The position numbers and the translations under genes were made by a program. From the NCBI RefSeq assembly GCF_000003815.2, contig NC_049985.1, forward strand, positions 23,563,406 to 23,627,405: a stretch of 64,000 nt of DNA. The letters are read 5' to 3'. The DNA is from Branchiostoma floridae. Lineage: Eukaryota; Chordata; Leptocardii; Amphioxiformes; Branchiostomatidae. Below the pieces are notes generated by a model. That model saw only the letters and a list, made by a program, of their open reading frames with translations, made no database searches and was not told the DNA's origin. Below are positions 19,560-37,448 of the stretch, piece after piece. How positions within the stretch are numbered: the stretch's first letter is position 1; every line of letters starts with the position of its first letter.

Positions 19560-22090
19560 TACGTGGCAACGTAATAAAAAGTTGTGTTATAGTAGGACAA
19601 TCACAGCACACAGACGTGGGTCACCTATTAGCGAATATACAACAAAATCTATGATTAAAAATCATCATGTTGGTCAATACATGCAAGAAGTAAATTAATA
19701 TAATCAGGAACAGTCAAAGTCAATGTATTATGAATGTGCATCTAATAATTATCAGTCAGTTTTGTACATGTCAAAGTAAGTGTATTTTGAAAGTGTTGAC
19801 TACAGTAAGCTGATGATCCCAAAAATTTACGTTAAGACACAAACTAATACCTGCTCGTAACATAAGGGTGGTTAACCTTTTTTTGTTTTCCTGAATTGAA
19901 AGCAATCATGGAAAACAATGTAACCATTTTTGTGACAATGCTGGACATCACACGAAGCAAAGTCGGTTTCGCTTGATTTTCACCGCATTTCGTCAAGTAA
20001 ATATTTTTTTCGAATGAATTTTCATAAAAATGTCAATTAATATGCACATGTGTAGAGGCACAATAAGTGTAATCTTAAAGTGCACATAATGATTATCAGT
20101 CAATTTTGCATATGTCCATTTTATAAATGTTAGCCACAGTCAGGTGATTGCTACAAATTTTTTGCCATATACTTTCATCTCATGTTATGAGGATGGTTCA
20201 CTTAATGTTTTCATGAACGGAAATCAATCATGTGGAATTGAAAAAAAAATTCTAGTTGCTTGGCATCAAGAAACAAAGGGAAATCACAATATGTCGCCTC
20301 GCAGTGACTTTTTTCGTGGATAAAGTTCCATGAAAATGTCAATTATTTTGCACTTTTCCAGAGTCACCAACAATGCATATTGAAAGTGCACTTCATCAGT
20401 TTTGTACATGCACAATTACAAGTGCATTTTGAAATGAGATTTACAGTATACTAGTAAGGTGACGGCAACGAACATGCTTGCAATAAACTTTTACCTGCTC
20501 TTATATAATTTAGCATGGTTCACTTTTTTGTTAATGTTTTCCTGGAAGCAACCGTGTAAAAAGAAAAAAAATAATTAAATTGAAAATGTGTTTTCTTTTT
20601 AAATGATGCTGGGCATCAAGAAACGACGAAAATTCGGTTTCCTTTGATAATTATCATTTGTCGCCTTGCCAATGTTTTTTTTTTCTAAATCAAGTCCTAT
20701 AAGAATATCAATTGATATGCGCATGTGCAGAGTCACAATCAGTGTAAGTTGAAAGTGCATCTAATAATTATCAGTCAGTTTTGTGTCAATTTAGTGTACT
20801 GTGAAAGTTGATGGGTATAAAAACGTTTGCCATACACTTTTACCTACTTATATTATAAAGATGGTTTACTTTATGTTTTCCTTACTGAAAACAATCGTGT
20901 GAAATAAAAAAAATAGAAATGGGTCACTTCTAATGATGATGGACATAAACAAACGAAGACAAGTTGGTTTCTTTTGAATATCACCTTATGTCGCCTCATA
21001 AATTTTCTTGATGAATAAGTGTCTTTATGAATAAATGTCAAGTAATATGCATGTTTGCAGAGTCACAATCAAGAAGTGTACTTTGAAGGTGCACCAAATA
21101 ATTATCAGTCAATTTTGTACATGTTTGAAGTAAGTGTATTTTGAATGTGTAAGCCTCATTAAGTGGAAGGGCAAAAATATACATTTTGTCATAAACTTAT
21201 CCCTGTTTATATGATATGGATGGTACACTTTTTGTTATCCTTAACTAAATGCAATTGTGTTAAATGAAGAACGAAATGAATTAAAAATTGCTTTCATTTC
21301 TAATGAAGCTACACATGAAGCAATGAAGGAAAGTCGGTTTCTCTTTATTTTTACCGTACGTCGACGCGTAAAGATTTTTTGAAGTTCCATAAAAATGTTA
21401 ATTAATATGTAAAATCATTTATTTCGTGGACAAAGTTGTATTCGAATATCAATCAGTATGCACGTTTTGAAATGCACCTAATAACTATTAGTAAGTTTTG
21501 CACATGTGCATAGAAAGGGCATTATTAAAGTGTTAGCCACAGTAAGGTGATTGGTTTAGTCATGAATTTTACCTGCTTATATTATAAGGATGATTCACTT
21601 AATGTTTTTTTTTCTTAATGAAAAGCAGTTGTGTAATTGTGCAACCATAATTGAATTCAAAAATTGATTTCATTTCTAAAGGTGGGGTCACACATGCGTA
21701 TATATTCAAGTCCATTTGAGGTGCGTATGAAGCTCTTAGTCTCTACCAGGCTCCACAGGTCGCGGGGAAAATAGTACAAATTGGACAAATATAGATACAT
21801 AACATGCCAGATGAGTTAGCTGACCGAGAAGTATAGTTAGCGACCCAGCTAACGCGTCCGACATGTTACCTGTTTACGTTTGTCCAATTTCTATTATTTT
21901 TCCGACGACCTGTGGAGCCTGGTGGAGGCAAATACTCCCATGCGCGCCTCATACGGACTTAAATATGTACGCAGGTGTGACCCCACCTTAAGTGATGGTG
22001 GATATGACGAAAGGTCAGTTTCTTTCAATTATGTCAAATCGTAAGTATTTTTTGTTGTTGATGAAGTCTAATAAAAACCTACTGTGCCGA
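19560..22090. repeat. Decayed tandem array, about 300-370 bp units
   Basis: Recurring order in each unit: a tatcaccttatgtcgcctc block (near 19977, 20281, 20648, 20977 and 21351), a gtcaattaatatgcacatgtg block, a taataattatcagtcagtttt block, an acttttacctgctcatatta block, and a gcaatcatgtg block. Spacing varies from about 304 to 374 bp. It is non-coding, and relatives occur at 1100-1900. Confidence 0.65.
21678..21990. mobile_element. Nested foldback element, about 310 bp
   Basis: The ends are aaggtggggtcacac and its complement gtgtgaccccacctt. Inside, ccaggctccacaggtcgcgg pairs with cgacctgtggagcctgg, and further in gcca...ttagctgac pairs around a small loop. Nearly the whole element can fold on itself. 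It interrupts the tandem array. It looks like a MITE; the class is unknown. Confidence 0.75.
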
Positions 22091-22261
22091 AATCATGTCA
22101 CTTGTTTGATTTGGCAAGTGGTTCAGCTATGATACCATCGCACATAACTATAGCTTCCATGCGAAATGGCAAGAACACTTCCAAAGAGATTCTATATGCA
22201 TTTTCAAAAGGGGTCAAATTGAGCACAACAATATGTATTGAAACTTCGACGTGCAAACACC

Positions 22262-22830
22262 ATAAGGCCACAGCAAGTAAATTGTATGGCATCAGAGTGA
22301 TCATTAATTTTCGCATGATTTCAGAAAAAAATGTTTAATTTTTTTTTGCAGATGGTCAACATGACGAAAAATTATCAAAATGAGCAAATATGCTGTGCTG
22401 AATGCTAACGGTTGTACTTGTAGGAGTGACACTAGGTAAATAGTGAATAGCTGTAAAAGTGGCACCTATATGGAGGTCATGGGTGTAGTTACCACCTTGG
22501 TAATACCCCCTTTCCACTAGGACGGCGCTCTCGCCGCGATCTCTCTGTGACCTACAATTTGACACATCGTTCAACGAATTGTATCGAAAATAAACGAATC
22601 TTCTTACACTTTGTGTGTTTTGTTGTCTTCTCAAGCACACTTTTACGTTTTGTATGATATACCGAGTGTGAAATCGAAGGTTTCACAAATGTTATTTAGG
22701 TCGCAGTGAGAGCGCAGCACGATCGCCGTCCTAGTGGAAAGGGGGCCTAAGCAATGCCAGTCTACTACAATAATGTCACTTTTATAAAAGTACATCAGTG
22801 CACATCTTGAATACAGGAATGAATGAATGC
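22262..22830. repeat. Dispersed repeat R5, copy 2, split by a MITE
   Basis: Colinear with 18888-19260, but interrupted between ttaccaccttgg and gcaatgccagtcta by the element at 22503-22747. Confidence 0.65.
22503..22747. mobile_element. Harbinger-like MITE with 3-bp target duplication
   Basis: Terminal inverted repeats are ccccctttccactaggacgg on the left and its complement with ctagtggaaaggggg on the right. The flanks are taa on both sides. The related repeats at 18888 and 61010 carry the host sequence without the insert. A TWA-type 3-bp duplication is characteristic of PIF/Harbinger elements. Decayed relatives occur near 30815-31045, 50975-51010 and 58250-58600. Confidence 0.7.
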
Positions 22831-23193
22831 GGCGGCCATGACAGATCTAAAACGAGTTAAATGAGGCAAACAAAAGACAGTCCATCATAATAAGTAGTTC
22901 AACCAGTGATAGCATGGAAATTATAAAATTGACCAATAAGAGAATAGCTGCATGTCTGTCAAATATTTGCATTATTATGTTTTTATTTTGCATCTCTTAC
23001 GGGAATATGGGATCAGTACGCGAGTCTAAATTGCTACATATTTCGCTGCATAACACTGGTTATAATATTTATTATTTGATCTTATATTGAAAATGTGTGT
23101 GGTCTGGGGACAAACTAAATAAGAGCTGATTTTAGAAATAAGTTTTGTCTGTTTGCCTCATTGACCTCGCCTTCAATCTATGATGGCCGCCAC
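22829..23193. mobile_element. Foldback element with about 50-bp inverted ends
   Basis: The left arm gcggcggccatgacagatct...aaatgaggcaaacaaaagac is complementary to the right arm gtctgtttgcctcattgacc...atgatggccgccac. The roughly 260-bp middle is AT-rich with no reading frame. A MITE of unknown class. Confidence 0.7.
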
Positions 23194-23814
23194 GTGAGAA
23201 AGGTGTATACCAGGACTCACCTTTACCTCATTACCCACAACCCGAGTCAATGATTACCATATAGGTAAACGTAACCTGTTTGTTTTCTCGGGTCACTGAG
23301 TGCTATATTTGCAGTCACGAGTGTCCACCAGATAGAGTTCTCCCAGTTCACCCGTTTATAAAGGTATTTATGGTAGAAACTTTTGCGATTTTGGTCAACC
23401 AAGCTTTTTCCATTTATATCTCATGTACGCTCTGTTAATCTCGCTGTTTATAGCACATGCTACGATTTCAGCATTACTCGTGTAACGTTATTATTCTAGG
23501 ACTCCATTTTGTAACCGTTTAGATCCTTTCAAAACTTGTTGATCATTTGCTAAAATCTCCCTTATTATCAGTCAACGTAGTTTACTCAATAAGAAGCACT
23601 ATCATAAAATATCTATATATACCAGTTAGTAGTTAGTAGTTAATAGTATGTAGATTATCTAGATGTTCTTCAAGTGTTACTAGTATCAAAGGGTCACTCG
23701 GACACCCCTTATCATTGTTAACATTTACTTGTATAAGGGGACCTTTCAACCTCTGCAATTGGATTGCATTCGACATTAAAATATATCATATTATAATATT
23801 CGATATTTAACCAC

Positions 23815-23991
23815 TTCCCATTGGTTGAATTCCTAATTGCAATGAGGAGTAAGTACTGTCACAAGCCGTGTCCACATTCAGCAGCATTATGTATCTTTAA
23901 TTGCTCGAACCGCTGTCATTGGTTGAATTGCTAATTGAAATGGATAGTCAGTCTATTTCTGTCACAAGTCTTGCCCACCTTCAACAGCATC
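23815..23991 (+). promoter_or_regulatory. Duplicated promoter/5'UTR segment of the ependymin gene
   Basis: Two units about 98 bp apart each carry cattggttgaatt (an inverted CCAAT box, ATTGG at 23820 and 23918), ctaattg, gtcacaag and a cagcat-atg end. The downstream unit leads into the true ATG at 23992. The upstream unit has an ATG at 23889 that opens no useful frame. The regulatory role is inferred from position. Confidence 0.45.
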
Positions 23992-30417
<6,426 letters not shown>

Positions 30418-30814
30418 GAGCGCCCCCTGTCGGCTATCCCATAGACAAAACACAACGTTCAGCTGATTTCAGAGGCAAACTCTGCGGGTTTATTAGCAGT
30501 TTGAGCAATAGGAGATAACAGTCTCCGGGATTAAACTTACACTGGGCCAGCTGGAACAAACAAACAAACAAACAAACTGAAAACATACAGTCCGTAGGGC
30601 TTAAATAGGTTCCACTGTATAGTATGCTACACATATTTTCAAGAGAACCGATTTTGCCTACACTGTTTTGAATGTATGGCTACTCTATTACATTAAATGT
30701 TTGGCTAAAACAGTCCACTTTACGTGACCTTTAACTTAAAGGTCATGAATATCAGACGAGGTCAAATTAAGCAAATAAAGACAAGTACGTACACTTCGTG
30801 CTTCGAGCTTTAAC

Positions 30815-31045
30815 ACCCCCATTCCACTAGGGTGGCAACCTCATCACTACAACCTGCGACCTAAAATTTTTGAACGAATTTGAAAGATATTAACCGAATC
30901 TTTTAACGCTATGTGTACTTTGTTGTCTTTCAGTCATACTTACACATTTTACAAGATATTCCAAATGTACAATATAAGAATTACAGAAATTTCATATAAG
31001 TCGCAGCGAGAGCGCAGCGCAATCGCCGTCTAGTGAAAAGGTTCC
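30815..31045. mobile_element. Decayed relative of the Harbinger-like MITE
   Basis: The left end cccccattccactagggtgg and right end gcaatcgccgtctagtgaaaagg match the element at 22503-22747, with more mismatches. The internal tgcgacctaaaattt and gtcgcagcgagagcgcag blocks are also shared. Confidence 0.6.
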
Positions 31046-31799
31046 CCACAAATACCCTGGTAACCCAGAGAAACGCAAAGATACGGGTAGATCAAAAACC
31101 AATTTCAAACCTAAGCTGAATTCAGGCGCTAAGCAAACATAGCTTACCCAAGCAATTAAAATGTCAAAGTCCATTCATTCCATGTCCGGGGCTTCGCAGG
31201 ACCCTACACATTATAACTCAGTAGGCATTTCGTGCGCAAATGTTTTGCACATTGATGTTTGTAGACGGTGTTTTGTCACAACAACTGTAAACTGAAGGAA
31301 AACTATCCAAACAGTTATCACGATATGGTGTAATACGTGTCGAATGTTTGGACAGTGTTTGTTAAAAATCAACGACTTGTTTTTGCTCACGGTGGACATA
31401 CAAGCCGGTATTTACAAAGAAACTCCATTTTCAAACCCAGAATTTGGTGTCAAAAGGTGCAGTGTTTTTCATAAACTCTGTCACATATGGCCAAATATGT
31501 TACCAGGATAGAGCTATACATTTGTCAAAGCTTGGTTAATAGCTTTTTATTTATAGTGTGAATTGTTACTGTAGCATTTTCACCTATCAGATCTGTTACT
31601 TCGCGATCTAAAAATGATAATCTGTGTTGGCGTTTGTCGAAGATTTAAAAGTAATATAGCTGTTGAACGTTTGATACGAGTTACACGTGCCAGACTTGGT
31701 ATGTCGGAGCGAAGGTTGGATTCTGTCCTGTAGCCCAGTTGTTATGAGGTAGGAAAAAACGTATGGTGATATCCGGGTGGATTTGTAACGTCTAGTAGG

Positions 31800-32070
31800 G
31801 CCATGTTAATTTCATTATATGGATGACATCCACGTGCGCATCACTTTTTGTCGATTTCCAAAAAGCTTTCGACTGTAAATCGTACAAAGTAGATGAAAAT
31901 GGGCAAAACGTACCGTATGCTGTAAATTTCATTATATGTTAATTTCATTATATGAATGACATCCACGCGCGCATCAGTTTTTGTCGATTTCCAAAAAGCT
32001 TTCGACTGTAAATCGTACAAAGCAGCTGCATCATGAGTAAATATGCCGTATACTGAAAACAAAATCCGAA
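31800..32070. repeat. Tandem duplication of about 130 bp
   Basis: The sequence atttcattatatggatgacatcc to tcgactgtaaatcgtacaaag occurs twice (starting near 31808 and 31939). It is related to the start of repeat R5. It lies upstream of the four-TM gene. Confidence 0.7.
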
Positions 32071-32817
32071 AAAGGATGCTAATATCAAAGAACGCCATTA
32101 TGAATTACAAGCCAAAGAAGAAGGTATGAAAAATGAAAAAAGAAGAATCCTGGTATTGCCATTTTCGAACTTTCATAATAAGCTAAATAAAGGCATTGGG
32201 GACAACTTATTTCTCATTCGCACGCTCGCATCAGTTCCTGAGTTCATTGAGGGTGCCACCCATATAATCAAATCAACGTGGCCTTCAGGGAGGGGTTGTA
32301 TTTGTATGGATTCGTGCGCATGCGTGTCTGAGTATATTAGTTCTGCACGAAACGTTTCTTATGCAAACCGTTTCATAGTTACAACAAATACAACTCGGAA
32401 CTGTTGCAGACGACAGTTTAGGAAGCGTTTCTAGCATGCTTTTTCAATAACCGGGTTCCTTCTAAAGAACGGGAAAACATAAGCCAGAGAGTACAGTTTT
32501 GAATGTGACGAATATTGGACCTCCCTTAGTACTCTATAGCCAGGACGGTTGTAAGATGTCAAGTCAGTGGTTGCAATACAGTGAGCGTTATTTCAAAATT
32601 GGTAGGTGCCCTGAGCAATATCAAACTTTCCTCGAAAACTACCACGGATCCGAGAAAACAGTTGGTTGATCAGTAGAGAGATGGAAACCTGAGGAGTTTT
32701 CATCTAAAACAAGCGGTTTCTTCAGAGATCAGCAACGACATCAAACAGAAGTAGTTGAACCAGACTCTTTTTGGGGCTCTACTTGAAACCACTACTACTG
32801 GTCTTTCCCTCGTTGTT

Positions 32818-32958
32818 ATGGAGCTCCGGATTGTGACTAACAAAGTCCTGGCGGTGAACTTGTTGATCCTGGGTTCTGTAGCCGGTGTGTGCAGTGGAGT
32901 CAGCTTCCTGGTGGCGTTAGACATCGGTAGTATCTTTTCCTTCGTCGCAGCCTTCACG
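32818..32958 (+). CDS. Four-TM protein exon 1
   Basis: A 141-bp exon ending in phase 0 at ttcacg/gtaggt. It encodes a short N-terminus (MELRIVTNK), the first membrane helix and the start of the second. The last 40 bases plus donor are repeated three more times downstream. Confidence 0.75.
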
Positions 32959-35900
32959 GTAGGTTTACTACTGGTATGTTCGTTGCACGATCGTCGTACG
33001 ATTGTAAATTGAGTGAGAGCATTCTTGGGTAGTCATGTATATGCCGTACAACATTAGACATCGGTAGTATCTTCGCCTGCTTCGCTGCATCCACGGTAGG
33101 TGTACAACTGGCATATTCGTTGTACGATCGTCGTACACGATCGTAAATTGAGTGAGAGCATTCTTGGATAGTCGTATATATGCCGTACAACATTCACTAG
33201 ACATCGGCAGCATCTTTTCCTTCATCGCAGCTTCGACGGCAGATCCGGTAAATTCGTTGTACGATCTTCGTACGATCCTAACATGAATAAGTTAACATTC
33301 TTGGATATGTAGTCTTGTATATGTCGTACAAAATTCGTTATATTAGACGTCGGCAGTATCTCTTCCTTCATCGCTGCCTCTACGATAGGTATACAGCTTG
33401 CATATTCGGTACGACGGTAAAACTGAATGGGTGAATTCTTGGATATAGTCGTGTACATGTCGTGCTGGATTCATCTGTCTTCTTGTTACGAAAAATGCTG
33501 TCTAAGATCTTTGTGACAGTCTGGTTCAAAATAAGAAAAAAAAAATATCAGAATTGCATGACTACCTCCCAACAAAGTGACCGTTTTGTATGCCTCTACT
33601 GGGCCACCTAGCCGAATTGAAAAAAGAATGGCGTAAAAATCAGCCAAAATATAGTATTGGCCCTAGATCTGAGGCATTCGTGTTTGCAAAAAGTAGCTTC
33701 GTGTATGTGGTCTGTTAGTTTTTCTTGTAAAATGTTTCTCAAGTTTGTTTATTTGCGAAACAAACAGAACCCGACAAACGCCATAGATGCAAATCGTTAC
33801 CAGTGGATAACATTTACGATCGTTTTGTTGCGAAGAGTAACTAACGCCTGTGTTGTCTAATCATCCAATAAATTCGTCTAACGTAAATTACCAGACCTTA
33901 GTCTTATACTGACTGTTGTGGAGATCTGACTAGAGCCAAGACAATTTTTAAATATACAGAAGAAGAAGAATTGTTGTTGTTTTTTAAGTAAGCTTTATGT
34001 AACCAAGAAGATAAAGAAATGACAACACTGACTTGCCTTGCTATGAATAGTAATATGAAACATGGCTGGCGGTTAAATTTACAGTTCTACATAGCCCATG
34101 TCTGTACCATATTTCTAGACAAACTATTGTCTAAGGTAATTCAGCTATGAGGAAACCAATTCCAAATTGCAAATGTGGAAACAGTTAGATACTTTGATAC
34201 ACTCTTAACAAGGCTGATTTGAAGGATAAAATCGGTTGAAACTACTGGAATGGTCACAGTAGAGAGGACTTCATTTGCGTCTTACCCAGGGCAAGCAAAT
34301 CTGCAGTTTATCATGTATTTGTCAATGAATAGCTGTCTAAAGCCTTGACACGATATAGTTTAATTATGCCACACAAACACATCTGAGATCAGTGTCCCAT
34401 TTTGAGTGGATCCCCTCTTTTGTTGCAGGCACTTATCATCGGAATCCTCACTATAACGGAGAATGATCGCTTGGTAAGTGCGGAATTTTGTTTTTCGTTG
34501 TTGTCACGTATTCCGCGCCCAGTAAGCAGGGTTTAAGCACGTCCAACTCTCGTGTATGTGTGCAGGAACATTTAAATTCGCCGGTCGTTGGATGCTGGGT
34601 TATTTTTGTTAAATATACGAACTCAAACACACGCAGTGTAAGTGACAAGTAGTCCTACAGCTTACGTTGCACATTGTGTCTCCTCTCAATAGTGCATAGC
34701 CAGGAATCTACATACACTGTTACAGTACTAGGTTAATGTTATTATATAGTCATTTGTACCTTATACCTTATACTATATACATCACATTGTATTCGTAACA
34801 ATTGTTGCAAAATTAACTTTAACCTTCTTTTTCAAAAGTCTGTATCATTAGTTTTAATAACCTCATGTTTTTTTATAACCTAATGTTTCACTAGGTCGCC
34901 TAACAAAGGTGAAATCTCCAAATGTTCCTTTTACAGTCGCCTTTACACCCCGTAACGTCACTATATAAAGAAGATGTATTCCTACGCGATCTATTGCAAA
35001 TTAAAGTTTTAGAGTTTTAAGACAACGCCCCGCGTGTGGATTTAAGTGTTAAAGCTATAAAGAATGGTGATTTTGATTTTAAAAGTGCCAATTGTTTGTC
35101 AAAGAATTACGACCTAAAAACGGCAATGTGACTACCTTTAACTATTGGCTATCATTTGTAAATGTGGCACTGTTAAGACGAGTTCTTAACTTGAAAGCAG
35201 TGCAACCTTATTTTTGTCCGTCTTAATAAAGCACAAAAAAACGAATTTAGTAACTTGTCTGAAATGGCACAATGATATGGATAATTTATTGATAATGGCT
35301 ACACAGCATAATTTAAAAGATTGTGAATTCATTGGTGATAAAAATAAAGGTCCTATTTGTAGAATGCCACATTGCCGTACCAAAGGTTGTATTTAACTGT
35401 CTGATAAACGGGCTGATAACATGTATTTAGGGACCTTGTTTATACCTAGCATTAATTAATGAAATATGTCAATAAATCTTGCTTTATATCCTGATCAATC
35501 TCAATGTTTTATAGATTACGGCCTCAAAATGTCAAAACGTTATTGGTTTTGGATGTAAGTTGATTCAAACATAGAACTTCTGGCTCTGTGTACACAATTC
35601 AAAGTCCACATATATAACAATATAGTTAGTGGAACTGCAGTTTACAGATATGTCGCGGTCGGCGCTTCTGTTACCATCAAGGTGTGGATAGCCATTGTCC
35701 TAGCCTATGGGTATGAAGCTGAGCTGGCTTTGGGTACATAGTTCAAAGTTCACAAAATAACAATAGTTAGTGAAATTGCAGTTCATGAACATGTCGCTTG
35801 TCGGCGCTTCTGTCACTTTCCAGGTGTGGATGGCCATGGTCCTAGCCTATGGTTATGAAGCCGTCTGTTTGCTGCACACCCTTGTGTTCTTGGGCATCGT

Positions 35901-37357
35901 GATCGGAGCCTGCAACTCCAGTCTATACCTTACGACAGAAAAGGGAGGTACGTTCGACGCTTGTCTTCCTGGATTTTTTTTTTTTCGTTTGTTTGTTTGT
36001 GACCTGTGTTTACTTTTCTCTTCATAACTCTAGATCTGTAATACCTGCAGCTTGTAAATGACTCTGAAAGTCGAAATTCATCCAAATTCAAAGTCTATTA
36101 GAGATTTGTCCAAGACGGCCTAAAGATCTCATTTATCTACCATCACATAGGTTTAAAGATTTTAAAGTGATTTATTGCACAATCGCCCGTAATATATGCC
36201 CGATGTAATGTCAACACAACGTATGAGCAACAAACTTCCCATGTGCTCTATAAGTCGGTTAGAACTTCGCAAGCTCAATGCAGTGTATTGTGGATAATAA
36301 ATGCATTGTTTGTAATATGTCAAAGTTGCAGACCTCTGAGACATAAACAGAAAAATGTCTGGACGTGGATTAAAATTATCTAGGCTAGAACTATTTACAT
36401 GCTACTCTCACCTTCAAACACGCTTATAAAATAAGCATTTGAAATAATGAACTGTCTTATTCTTCCCCAAGGATGCAGCCGTAGCAAGGAGTTTACCGGT
36501 ATCTACGCCTTCAACATGGCGCTGACTCTAACCAACGGTGTTTTGTGCGCGCTACTCATTCTCAACGTCTGTGGCTGTTTCAACAAACGAACCGAGAAGG
36601 TAAACACAAGGGAAAACTAAATTCAATTCAGAAAATTATGGACTAATCGACTCGGCGCCGCTTTGATAATGTTAGTTGACAATGATCAGACTATATGCAA
36701 GAAGAGACATTCTAAGGTAATGAGTTGAATTGACATAGATGCACGAGATTATATTGAGACATTAATCCAAGAATTATTTGAGACAGTCATATATTAACCA
36801 TTGTCATTCTATACTATGCACCCTGGTATTAAGTAGATCAGTTAAAGTTGTCACCAGATTTACGTATGCGTGCTATTTAAGTCACTATATTCGACGGAAA
36901 GTCCAAAGACATGCACACAGCGTAGACAGTATGTTCTCTATACAGTACTGATAGGAGATGTGTAATGTATTTGTTGTTCTAGGCACGCCCCATGTCCAGG
37001 CCAGTCACCAAGACGAAACAACGTCCTCGGTCTCAACCTCAGCCCCAAACACAAACACGGACACGGACAAAGAAACAGACACACACACAGCAACAGACTG
37101 AGACAAAGACACTGACACAGACACCGACACAAACTGAGACTGAGACAAAAACAAAGACACTGACACAGACACCGACACAGACACAAACTGAGACTGAGAC
37201 AAAAACAAAGACACAGACACCGCATAAGACGGTTCCGGCCCCCACAGAAACAGCCGTCCCTGATACCAAGAATAAGAGGACCAAAAAGAGCAAGCGGCCG
37301 TCCTCCATCTATAACTGGCCTTCAACTCCGATACTGAGCCCTTCTCCAGGACGCTAA
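32818..37357 (+). CDS. Four-transmembrane protein with Thr/Gln/Lys-rich tail (5 exons, 270 aa)
   Basis: Gene-level entry: exons 32818-32958, 34429-34473, 35824-35947, 36472-36599 and 36983-37357. Hydrophobic segments are VLAVNLLILGSVAGVCSG, then one formed across exons 1 and 2 (SIFSFVAAFT joined to ALIIGILTIT), a long one in exon 3 and FNMALTLTNGVLCALLIL in exon 4. The last exon is a hydrophilic tail of about 124 residues. Four helices with short N-terminus and long cytoplasmic tail resemble MS4A/CD20-like or MARVEL-like layouts, but no diagnostic motif of either was seen, so the family is left open. The ATG at 32818 is the first after an in-frame stop (about 32752). A consensus polyadenylation signal follows the stop by about 85 bases. 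Confidence 0.7.
32917..33430. repeat. Four tandem copies of the exon 1 end and donor region
   Basis: A gacatcggtagtatctt...acggtaggt block begins at 32920, 33057, 33200 and 33346 (periods 137, 143 and 146). Copy 2 keeps an intact ccacg/gtaggt donor, while copies 3 and 4 have lost it. Later parts of each unit (ttcgttgtacgatcgtcgta and gcattcttgg-tagtc) also repeat. Confidence 0.85.
34429..34473 (+). CDS. Four-TM protein exon 2
   Basis: A 45-bp phase 0-0 exon (acceptor ttgttgcag, donor cgcttg/gtaagt) encoding ALIIGILTITENDRL, the end of helix 2 and a short loop. Confidence 0.65.
35200..35396 (+). pseudogene. Possible retroelement coding remnant
   Basis: A short frame ends in NLKDCEFIGDK then PICRMPHCRTKGCI. 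The Cys/His spacing and basic context recall the segment before the GIY-YIG endonuclease in Penelope-like elements. It is too short for certainty and intronic to the four-TM gene. Confidence 0.22.
35570..35745 (+). pseudogene. Decoy duplicate of exon 3 acceptor region
   Basis: The sequence atatgtcgcggtcggcgcttctgt followed by aaggtgtggatagcc and ctagcctatgggtatgaagc duplicates 35791-35865. The acceptor cag has become aag, and the rest of the exon is missing. It is a partial tandem duplication lying just upstream of the functional exon. Confidence 0.75.
35824..35947 (+). CDS. Four-TM protein exon 3
   Basis: A 124-bp phase 0-1 exon (acceptor ctttccag, donor gggag/gtacgt). It encodes the third helix (VWMAMVLAYGYEAVCLL then TLVFLGIVIGACNSS) and a YLTTEKG loop start. 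Confidence 0.75.
36472..36599 (+). CDS. Four-TM protein exon 4
   Basis: A 128-bp phase 1-0 exon (acceptor ttccccaag, donor gagaag/gtaaac). It encodes GCSRSKEFTGIYAF, the fourth helix and the Cys-rich membrane exit NVCGCFNKRTEK, where the cysteines could be palmitoylated. Confidence 0.7.
36983..37357 (+). CDS. Four-TM protein exon 5 (low-complexity tail, stop)
   Basis: Terminal exon (acceptor ttgttctag) encoding a basic start (ARPMSRPVTKTKQRP), a Thr/Gln/Lys repeat region and an end KKSKRPSSIYNWPSTP. A block of about 60 bp (TLTQTPTQ...TETETKTK) is tandemly duplicated (about 37105-37165 and 37165-37222). The tail is highly charged and probably disordered in the cytoplasm. Confidence 0.7.
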   Translation, partial: ARPMSRPVTKTKQRPRSQPQPQTQTRTRTKKQTHTQQQTETKTLTQTPTQTETETKTKTLTQTPTQTQTETETKTKTQTPHKTVPAPTETAVPDTKNKRTKKSKRPSSIYNWPSTPILSPSPGR

Positions 37358-37442
37358 GAATTATTTCTAGAACACTCCAGTAGTACAACTGGTAAGGCGT
37401 AAGACAATGATTGTCGTGTTTTATACTTTACAATTGTCGAGC

Positions 37443-37448
37443 AATAAA
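37443..37448 (+). promoter_or_regulatory. Polyadenylation signal of the four-TM gene
   Basis: Consensus aataaa about 85 bases after the stop codon, the first such hexamer downstream. Confidence 0.65.

Noticed and set aside
32755-32817. Upstream extension of the four-TM protein
   Set aside because: The frame is open back to a stop near 32752 but has no ATG before 32818.
36938-37388. Minus-strand Cys/Leu- and Val/Ser-rich frames
   Set aside because: Antisense of the low-complexity tail of the four-TM gene, which has good splice and polyadenylation support on the + strand.
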